From NCBI GenBank assembly GCA_946543025.1, contig CAMNLN010000041.1, positions 1 through 16,327 on the forward strand: a DNA stretch of 16,327 bases, read 5' to 3'. The position numbers were made by a program, and so were the translations under genes. Positions 1 to 5,162 of this stretch are shown here, piece after piece (the stretch's first letter is position 1; each line of letters begins with the position of its first letter). The notes below the pieces were generated by a model. That model was not told the DNA's origin. It saw nothing but the letters and a program-made list of their open reading frames with translations, and made no database searches. The stretch is from an uncultured Verrucomicrobiota bacterium (GTDB lineage: Bacteria > Verrucomicrobiota > Kiritimatiellia > RFP12 > UBA1067).

Positions 1-857
1 TCGTAGTACGGCGTGAGCGTCACGTCGATCTGCGAGAGCGAACGCACCTGCATCGCGTCGAGGTGGTCGCCGTAGAAGAACACGAGCCAGATGAACATCA
101 GCACGTCGTAGGCCGTCTGCGGCGGCCCGTTCCGGAGCCGCTCCAGGCACGCGATCTCCTTTTCAAGCCGGGCTTCGCCCTTCAGGTTCTTCTTCGCCTG
201 CGCGATGAAGCGGTCGATGCCGGCGAGCATCCCGTCGGCGGCGATGCGCAGGCCCTCGTAGTACGGGTCGCCCGGCTTGGCGTACTTCTCCACGCGCGCC
301 TTCATGCCGGGGAAGCCGATGGGGAGGATCGCGTGCCATTCGGGCACGGAATGGCAGTAGTCGAGCCCGCAGCCCCACGCGCCGAGGCCGGAGCTGCGGC
401 GCGAGAGTTCCATCTCCTTCGGCAGGTACTTCTCGCGGATTTCCTTCGCGCGCGCCCCCAGGACGATGTTCATCGGCAGATTGTGCCGGTCCCAGCAGGC
501 GATGGCGGGGAACCAGTCGAAATGCGAGACGTCGATGGACTGGCGCGTGCAGAGCGCGGCGAAGCACTTCGCCTTGGTGATGCGCCAGCTCTCGCCTGCG
601 GCCTTGCCGGATGCGAGAATCTCGCGGAGGAGATTCTTGAGTCCCGCGATATCGAGGCCCGTCGCCTTGTCGGTGACGTCCTGGCGGAACTTGCGGCGCA
701 GGTACGTGGCCTCGTCCGCGATGTTCGGCACGAACGGATCCCAGCTCGTCGTGTCCAAGTACGAACGCTTCGCGTACAGCTCGCGTGCCGCGAGCGCGCC
801 GAACGCCGCCGTCCCCCCGATAAACGCCTTCCTCGTCAGTCTCATCTCTTCACGCAT
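1..857 (-). CDS. Glycyl radical enzyme, PFL-like family, N-terminal part (truncated by window edge), with Tat-like signal
   Basis: The 285 readable residues look like the N-terminal half of the pyruvate formate-lyase/glycerol dehydratase superfamily. They include a DYCHSVPEWHAILPIGFPGM-type block (about 166-185), a downstream PYYEGL helix region, and a QVRSLSQIDVTLTPYY segment (270-285) like the conserved LGRxDQxLxPYY. The catalytic Cys loop and C-terminal glycyl loop would lie beyond the left edge, so the substrate cannot be named. It lies 19 bp downstream of an activase gene, which supports the family call. The start at 857 has AGAGGAAACGTG directly before ATG; a second in-frame ATG at 845 has a poorer site. 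The N-terminus carries T8-R9-K10-A11-F12-I13 followed by a weakly hydrophobic Gly/Ala-rich stretch to about residue 29, which looks like a Tat-type export signal. This is odd for an enzyme activated in the cytoplasm. The next in-frame Met is residue 129, inside the domain. Confidence 0.8.
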   Translation of the reverse strand, partial: MREEMRLTRKAFIGGTAAFGALAARELYAKRSYLDTTSWDPFVPNIADEATYLRRKFRQDVTDKATGLDIAGLKNLLREILASGKAAGESWRITKAKCFAALCTRQSIDVSHFDWFPAIACWDRHNLPMNIVLGARAKEIREKYLPKEMELSRRSSGLGAWGCGLDYCHSVPEWHAILPIGFPGMKARVEKYAKPGDPYYEGLRIAADGMLAGIDRFIAQAKKNLKGEARLEKEIACLERLRNGPPQTAYDVLMFIWLVFFYGDHLDAMQVRSLSQIDVTLTPYY

Positions 858-876
858 CACGTTTCCTCTCAACTTT

Positions 877-1647
877 TCACTTTTTTGGCGGCATCGTGTC
901 CTTCATGCCGAGCGCCAGGTACTTCGAGCGGGCATAGTCGTAGTACTCGAGATCGACGACGGACTCCTTCGGGATGCCGAGCGAGGCGAGGTAGCGGTGG
1001 CGAGCGGCGATGTCCTCGCCGTCCGTGCAGCCGGGCACCACGAGGCACCGCACCTCCAGCTTCGCCTTCGCCGCCACCAGGCGCTCCAGGTTCTTCTTGA
1101 CGATGCGGTTCGAAACGCCGGTGAGCTTCACGTGGCGCGCCTCGTCCTCCGCCTTGTAGTCCGGGAGCCACATGTCGGTGACGGGCATCAGCGCGTCGAT
1201 CGCGGCCGGCGGCGCGTAGAGCGACGTGTCCATGCACGTGTGCAGCCCCGCCTCCTTGAACGCCGTGAAGAGCTTGGCGGCCCATTCCCAGAAGAAGAGC
1301 GGCTCGCCTCCCGAAAGCGTCACGCCGCCGCCAGACTCGTCGTAGAACGCCTTGTCCTCCAGCGCCTTCGCGACGATCTCGTCGATCGTCATCGGCTTGC
1401 CGTAGAGCTTCAGTGCGCGCGTGGGGCACGTCGCCTCGTCCATCGTGCATTTCTCGTGGTGCTGGCAGAGGTGCTGGAACCGCGCCCATTGGGCCTCGGG
1501 CCTGATCGATTCCGGGTTGTGGCACCAGATGCACTTCAGCGGGCACCCCTTCACGAAGAAGGTGGTGCGAATGCCGGGCCCGTCCCAGATCGCCATCCGT
1601 TTCGTGTCCAGCATCAACGGTTCCTTGCCGCGCCTTGCAGTACTCAT
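877..1647 (-). CDS. Radical SAM glycyl-radical-enzyme activase
   Basis: This 256-residue protein has the hallmarks of the PflA-like activase family, which uses a [4Fe-4S] cluster and S-adenosylmethionine to abstract hydrogen from the catalytic glycine of a partner enzyme. DGPGIRT (22-28) is followed by the cluster motif CxxxCxxC (C35, C39, C42) and the SAM-binding SGGEP (112-116). An insert after the first motif carries only C61, C67 and C74 plus H63/H64, ending in CPTRAL. Two-cluster activases usually have complete CxxCxxC sets here, so the extra cluster domain looks reduced. It is the first gene of an operon with the downstream glycyl radical enzyme (19-bp gap). The start at 1647 has GGAG 9 nt upstream; Met12 (position 1614) is a real alternative, preceded by AAGGAA at 6 nt. 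Location is cytoplasmic. Confidence 0.93.
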   Translation of the reverse strand: MSTARRGKEPLMLDTKRMAIWDGPGIRTTFFVKGCPLKCIWCHNPESIRPEAQWARFQHLCQHHEKCTMDEATCPTRALKLYGKPMTIDEIVAKALEDKAFYDESGGGVTLSGGEPLFFWEWAAKLFTAFKEAGLHTCMDTSLYAPPAAIDALMPVTDMWLPDYKAEDEARHVKLTGVSNRIVKKNLERLVAAKAKLEVRCLVVPGCTDGEDIAARHRYLASLGIPKESVVDLEYYDYARSKYLALGMKDTMPPKK

Positions 1648-1665
1648 CCTATCTTGCTCCTATTT

Positions 1666-1682
1666 TGGCAACATTATTTCAC
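1666..1682 (-). promoter_or_regulatory. Probable promoter of the activase-GRE operon: extended -10 with GTTGCC element
   Basis: Read on the minus strand the 17 bases are GTGAAATAATGTTGCCA. TGA-AATAAT (the -10 at 1673-1678) fits an extended -10 promoter; no good -35 is visible. The element is 15 of 17 identical to the one at 4484-4500 before the GH127 gene. GTTGCC (1667-1672) pairs partly with GGAGCAA downstream (1654-1660), so an inverted repeat straddles the likely start of transcription. The predicted leader to the 1647 ATG is about 20 nt. Whether the repeat is an operator is inference. Confidence 0.5.
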
Positions 1683-1771
1683 AATCGTCTCCTTCGTTCT
1701 AGCACATCAGGCTCAAAAAAATGTACAATCAGGCCATCACCTACTCATCGTGCAAGTTGGGCATTCTGCGC

Positions 1772-1801
1772 TTGCGCGGCGCGGAAGCGAAGGTGTATAA
1801 T
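1772..1801 (+). promoter_or_regulatory. Candidate promoter overlapping the start codon of the PAS-AraC regulator
   Basis: TTGCGC (1772-1777), an 18-bp spacer and a perfect TATAAT (1796-1801) form a plausible sigma-70-type promoter. The TATAAT overlaps the ATG at 1800, so if used it would exclude that codon and give an almost leaderless transcript beginning at the second ATG (1809). An alternative -10, TACAAT at 1724-1729, would give a leader of about 65 nt. Sequence alone cannot decide. Confidence 0.3.
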
Positions 1802-2573
1802 GGCCGCGATGACAGACCGGACAAAGAAAACGCTGCGGGCCAGGTTCTTCAAGGCGCTCGGTCCGAACGCAGCTGCGTTCAAGGCGATGATGGACGCGGC
1901 GCCGCTTCTGTGCTTTTATATGAAGGATGCCAAGGGACGCATCATGGCCCTCAACAGGCGCAACTGCGACGTCTGCAACATCAAGGACGAGTGGGACGCG
2001 ATCGGGCTGAGGTCGGACCAAATATTCCCGGCCCCCTACGCCGAGGACTACATGGCGCTCGACAAGGAGGTGCTGTCAACCGGCAAGCCCGTCTTGCAGC
2101 GCGTCACGGAATATCCCGCCGACCGGTCCATGAATTTCATGATTTCGGACGTCTATCCGCTCCACGACAGCGCAGGCCGCATCATCGGCACCGCCCGCGC
2201 CTACCGCCTCACCTCCGACACGCGCGCCGACCCCGGCCGATACGGCCACATGCGCACGGTCTCGCGCTACATCGCCGAGCATTACGCGGAGTCGCTCAAC
2301 CTCAATCGACTGGCCGAACTCGCCGGCATGTCCCTGAGCCGCTTCAAGCGCATATTCACCGCCACCTTCAACATGTCGCCGGGGCGCTACGTCTCCACCA
2401 TCCGCCTCAATGCGGCCCGGCAGCTGCTGGAGACTTCGGATCTGCTCGTCTCGGACATCGCCACAGCCTGCGGCTTCTACGACCAAAGCCACTTCACGCG
2501 CGCGTTCATCCGCGAACGCGGCGTCACGCCAGGAGCGTACCGTCGCCAGCACGGCCAAGGCAGATGCGATTGA
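1800..2573 (+). CDS. PAS-domain AraC-family transcriptional regulator
   Basis: The 257-residue protein has an N-terminal PAS-like sensor region (about 26-135: LCFYMKDAKGRIMALN, then DVYPLHDSAGRIIGTARAYR) and a C-terminal AraC/XylS double helix-turn-helix domain (about 150-252). The latter carries LAELAGMSLSRFKRIF in the first helix-turn-helix and the family signature DIATACGFYDQSHFTRAF...GVTPGAYR in the second. PAS domains bind small ligands or cofactors; the ligand is unknown here. The start at 1800 has GAAGG six bases upstream; an ATG at 1809 is the alternative. The frame is open further upstream to 1635, but that part runs through the divergent promoter region. The gene is divergent from the activase-GRE operon and convergent with the GH127 gene, making it the best candidate for local control of either. 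Confidence 0.9.
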   Translation: MAAMTDRTKKTLRARFFKALGPNAAAFKAMMDAAPLLCFYMKDAKGRIMALNRRNCDVCNIKDEWDAIGLRSDQIFPAPYAEDYMALDKEVLSTGKPVLQRVTEYPADRSMNFMISDVYPLHDSAGRIIGTARAYRLTSDTRADPGRYGHMRTVSRYIAEHYAESLNLNRLAELAGMSLSRFKRIFTATFNMSPGRYVSTIRLNAARQLLETSDLLVSDIATACGFYDQSHFTRAFIRERGVTPGAYRRQHGQGRCD

Positions 2574-2582
2574 CGGTTCAGG

Positions 2583-4451
2583 TCAGAGGCTTTCGGGCGT
2601 CTTTTCGATCGGCAGCCAGACGCGGAAGGACGAGTCGTCGCCCCAGGTGTTGCCGGCGGAGGCGTAGTCGCAGAAGTCGATCACCGAGGGATACTTTTCA
2701 CCCGCGTTCTTCGTGTGGACGCCTGTCATGAACAACCCCATGAACGTCGCGTAGAAGCAGTCGTCCTGCGTACGTGTGCGGAAGATCTGCGGCTTGTCCA
2801 CGTTCGCCCAGCGCGCGAGCACCTCCGAGATATCGCCGCGCCCGAATCGGGCGTCGCGCGCGAGGAGGAGCGGCCCCACCGTAAAGGCGGCGCAGCCGTT
2901 GAGGCGGTGCCCCGCGGGCGTGAAGTCGAAACGGACGTCCACCTGGTCGCCGCACTTCCATTCGCGGTCGATTGCGAGGTACGAGCCCGCTTTCGCGCCG
3001 TCGACCGCCTGAGGCTGGCCGCCCACGGACTTCACCGTGACGTGCGTCGCGACGCTCCACGACGGGATGCGGAGCTTCAGCTTGAAGCGCTTCGGCTCGC
3101 GCTCGCGGTAACGGATCGACGCGGTGTCCATCTTCGGGTAAAGCGTGTACGTCTCGAGAGAAATCTTCTCGCCCGTCTTCGGCCATGTGACGGATGCCGT
3201 GCCGGAGGCGTAGAGGTTCATCATCACGGCGTCCTGGTCCGCCGTCAGGAGAGCCGTGAGGAACGCGAGGTAGCCGCGCGGACCGTTCGCGTTGCAGCAG
3301 TTGGTGTGCAGGCGGCTGTGGTCCTCGCCCAGATGACGCCGACCGGAGAGGGACGTGTACTGCACGAAGTGGCTGCCGTCTGGACGCTGCGAGGCGAGGT
3401 AGGCGTTGTAGAAGGTCTTTTCGATCTCGTCGGCCCACTTCGGATCAGAGGTCGCGACGAGCAGCTCGCGGCAAAGGCGCAGCCAGGTGGTCACGACGCA
3501 CGTCTCGTTCTCGTAGATATACGTGTCCGTCTGCTTCGCCGTGCCGCCGTACCAGTTCTCATGGCACGAGGCGCCGCCGGCGATGTTGACCTCGGTGGCG
3601 GCGATGTCCGTGCCCGTCTTCACGCACGCCTCGAGCGCGCGCTTGTCACCGGTAATGCGCGCCCACGCGAGAAGTCCCTGGTAGCAGCTCATCATCTCGT
3701 AGCTCTTGCGGCTGGATAGAAGCCAGAATCTCTTCGGGTCGGGGTCGGTCACGCGCTCGCCAGGAAGGACGCCGGCGAGAGCGCTCCGGATGAGCTGCGG
3801 CGAGCGCTCCCCTTCGTCGAGCTGCGCGACGATGTAGCGCGCGAACTCGAGATAGTCCTTGTTGCCCGTTCGCTCGTAGATCTTCAGGATCACCTCCAGC
3901 ATCGAGCAGCTGGGGAGGCCGCGCCAGCAGCCGGTCTCGTTCAGGTTGCGCTTGCCGGGGCCAAAGATGCCCATCACGTAGCGCGCGAGGCGCTCGGCGG
4001 CGGCGAGGGCGGCCGTGTCGCCTGAATACTCGTGCCATGTCATCAGTCCGAGCATCGTGTACTTGTTGCCCCAGAGGTCCCAGCCCCCGGCGGCGCGGAG
4101 GTCCTTCGGGTAGTTGCCGATGTAGCCGTCGGCCTCCTGGTTTGAGATGACCTCCTTCACCGACGCGGCGATCTTGGCCTTGAGCGCCTCGTCGTGCGCG
4201 TAGTACGCGAACGGCACGGCGGAGAGCATGTACTTGCCCCAGAACTCGGTCTGCCACGCGCCCGGCTCGGCGGGATAGCGGAACTCGCGCGCGAAGTACA
4301 TGGGGTCGGTGGCGCACACGTGGTTGGCGATGCACGCGTTCATCCGGTCGGCCACCGGGCCGTAGATGCGCACGTCATCCATCGTGTTCGCCGCGCCGAC
4401 TTGGACCGCGACCGCGATGCCGCCCAGAAAGAGCTTGCCTGTCATCTTCAT
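2583..4451 (-). CDS. Secreted GH127-like (DUF1680) beta-L-arabinofuranosidase
   Basis: This 622-residue protein matches the DUF1680/GH127 group, which removes beta-L-arabinofuranose from glycans or glycoproteins; related families such as GH146 share the fold. The expected metal/catalytic set is visible: YENETC with E316 and C318, and NCCNANGPR with C385 and C386. In characterised GH127 enzymes Glu-Cys-Cys-Cys bind zinc and the first Cys of the pair is the nucleophile. E298 in the SCHENWYGG segment is placed about where the acid/base Glu should be (inference). The (alpha/alpha)6 helical domain spans about 60-420, followed by a beta-sandwich region to the end. An N-terminal signal (residues 1 to about 21) contains K6-L-F-L-G-G and an Ala-rich cleavage zone, so export is likely. 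The start at 4451 has GGAAAGGATCAAC directly before ATG. The stop lies 9 bp from the convergent regulator. Confidence 0.88.
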   Translation of the reverse strand: MKMTGKLFLGGIAVAVQVGAANTMDDVRIYGPVADRMNACIANHVCATDPMYFAREFRYPAEPGAWQTEFWGKYMLSAVPFAYYAHDEALKAKIAASVKEVISNQEADGYIGNYPKDLRAAGGWDLWGNKYTMLGLMTWHEYSGDTAALAAAERLARYVMGIFGPGKRNLNETGCWRGLPSCSMLEVILKIYERTGNKDYLEFARYIVAQLDEGERSPQLIRSALAGVLPGERVTDPDPKRFWLLSSRKSYEMMSCYQGLLAWARITGDKRALEACVKTGTDIAATEVNIAGGASCHENWYGGTAKQTDTYIYENETCVVTTWLRLCRELLVATSDPKWADEIEKTFYNAYLASQRPDGSHFVQYTSLSGRRHLGEDHSRLHTNCCNANGPRGYLAFLTALLTADQDAVMMNLYASGTASVTWPKTGEKISLETYTLYPKMDTASIRYREREPKRFKLKLRIPSWSVATHVTVKSVGGQPQAVDGAKAGSYLAIDREWKCGDQVDVRFDFTPAGHRLNGCAAFTVGPLLLARDARFGRGDISEVLARWANVDKPQIFRTRTQDDCFYATFMGLFMTGVHTKNAGEKYPSVIDFCDYASAGNTWGDDSSFRVWLPIEKTPESL

Positions 4452-4462
4452 GTTGATCCTTT
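4439..4462 (-). promoter_or_regulatory. Strong ribosome-binding leader of the GH127 gene, shared with the GH43 gene
   Basis: The minus strand reads GGAAAGGATCAACATGAA around the start codon. The GH43-BNR gene has GGAAAGGCTCAACATGAA in the same position (9341-9358), differing by one base in 18. AAGG lies six bases before ATG in both, which fixes both starts. The matching context beyond the Shine-Dalgarno core suggests common ancestry or a preferred expression leader for secreted enzymes. Confidence 0.6.
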
Positions 4463-4483
4463 CCGTTCGTCTTGCCTTTGGGG

Positions 4484-4500
4484 TGGCAACATTGTATCAC
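4484..4500 (-). promoter_or_regulatory. Probable promoter of the GH127 gene: extended -10 with GTTGCC inverted repeat
   Basis: The minus strand reads GTGATACAATGTTGCCA, containing TGA-TACAAT (an extended -10, at 4491-4496) and then GTTGCC. Eight bases further on is GGCAAG, giving an inverted repeat GTTGCC-N8-GGCAAg over the predicted transcription start. It matches the activase promoter at 15 of 17 positions. No convincing -35 is present. The leader to ATG is about 33 nt. Confidence 0.5.
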
Positions 4501-4526
4501 GTTTGTACGCGCGCTCGCGATGCAAG

Positions 4527-4558
4527 AAAAAAAAAGAGGCCCGGCTCGACCGGACCTC
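4527..4558 (-). terminator. Rho-independent terminator of the HU-like gene
   Basis: On the minus strand GAGGTCCGG-TCGAG-CCGGGCCTC forms a 9-bp stem (one T-G wobble) with a 5-nt loop, followed by nine consecutive T residues. It lies about 30 bp beyond the stop of the HU-like gene and insulates the GH127 promoter that begins just downstream. Confidence 0.92.
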
Positions 4559-4587
4559 TCCTTGCATCCAAGCGATGCGTTCGCGCG

Positions 4588-4893
4588 TTACTTCGCGAGC
4601 ACGGCGTCCTTGGCGGCCTTGGCAAGACGGAACTTCGCGACCTTGCACGCGGGCTTCTTGATCGTCGCGCCCGTCTGCGGATTGCGGACCGTGCGCGCGC
4701 CCTGCTTCTTGATGCGGAGCTTGCCGAGGCCAGGGATCATGAAACCCTTCTCCTCCTGCTTCGCGCCCTTGATGGCGAGGTCAAGGAGCTTCTCGTACAC
4801 GAGAACCGCCTGCTTCTTGCTGATGCCGGCGGCCTCTGCCAACGCGGCCATAATGCCACTCTTGGTGGTCGGGACGATTTCTTTCTTTGCCAT
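4588..4893 (-). CDS. HU/IHF-family DNA-binding protein
   Basis: This is a 101-residue basic nucleoid protein. Two N-terminal helices (about 9-45: SGIMAALAEAAGISKKQAVLVYEKLLDLA) are followed by the beta-saddle with PGLGKLRIKKQGARTVRNPQTG, where R70-N71-P72 is the DNA-intercalating arm tip of HU/IHF proteins. A Lys/Ala-rich tail (KAAKDAVLAK) ends the protein. Length is near the usual 90-100 residues. I chose the ATG at 4893 because the frame above it reads through promoter and leader sequence; AGGA lies about 11-12 nt upstream, a rather long spacing. It is a single-gene unit with its own promoter and terminator. Whether it acts as HU-like or as a site-preferring variant cannot be told; the sequence begins KKEIVPTTKSG rather than the standard MNKxELI. 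Confidence 0.92.
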   Translation of the reverse strand: MAKKEIVPTTKSGIMAALAEAAGISKKQAVLVYEKLLDLAIKGAKQEEKGFMIPGLGKLRIKKQGARTVRNPQTGATIKKPACKVAKFRLAKAAKDAVLAK

Positions 4894-4904
4894 TTTTTTG
4901 TGTT

Positions 4905-4925
4905 TCCTTTTCCCGCAAGGGGAAA
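4905..4925 (-). promoter_or_regulatory. Leader hairpin abutting the Shine-Dalgarno of the HU-like gene
   Basis: In the transcript, UUUCCC (4925-4920), a 5-nt loop CUUGC, and GGGAAA (4914-4909) form a perfect 6-bp stem. AGGA of the ribosome site begins immediately after it. The hairpin could protect the 5' end or modulate translation; its function is inference. Confidence 0.5.
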
Positions 4926-4942
4926 TCCCTCGCGACGCCAAT

Positions 4943-4971
4943 AGAATAGCGGTTTTTAGCCTTGCGCGCAA
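4943..4971 (-). promoter_or_regulatory. Sigma-70-type promoter of the HU-like gene
   Basis: The minus strand has TTGCGC (-35, at 4966-4971), a 17-bp spacer and TATTCT (-10, at 4943-4948). The predicted start of transcription is near 4936, giving a leader of about 43 nt that contains the hairpin at 4909-4925. Confidence 0.7.
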
Positions 4972-5046
4972 GGGGGAAATAAAAAAAAGTGCAAAAAAGA
5001 ATCCCGGCTTGCCGTAGCGCAGAATCCCTGGAACCTCTTGTCCCAA

Positions 5047-5081
5047 GTGGGTGCCCCCACGCGCGACGCGCACGCCGCGCG
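5047..5081 (-). other. Two adjacent GC-rich hairpins downstream of pheT
   Basis: GTGGG-TGCC-CCCAC (5047-5060) and CGCGCG-N10-CGCGCG (5060-5081) are adjacent inverted repeats in the 269-bp gap between pheT and the HU-like gene. There is no U-tract, so this is not a textbook intrinsic terminator. It could be the 3' end structure of the pheT transcript or a copy of a dispersed palindromic repeat. The rest of the gap holds the HU promoter and nothing else I recognise. Confidence 0.35.
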
Positions 5082-5162
5082 CTTTAGGCTCCCGTCAAAA
5101 AACGAAGGTCAGAGAAATACACTGCCGAATCCGCGTGCAAGCCAGGATCCACGTAGCAAAGA

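Noticed and set aside
1635..1799. N-terminal extension of the PAS-AraC regulator
   Set aside because: It covers the divergent promoter region and resembles no PAS sequence; the ATG at 1800 has a ribosome site.
4894..5073. Longer N-terminus for the HU-like protein
   Set aside because: The extension crosses a good promoter (4943-4971) and leader hairpin, and HU proteins are about 90-100 residues.
5015..5100. Possible tRNA or small RNA gene in the pheT-HU gap
   Set aside because: No cloverleaf, T-loop or CCA-type pattern could be found; only simple palindromes are present.
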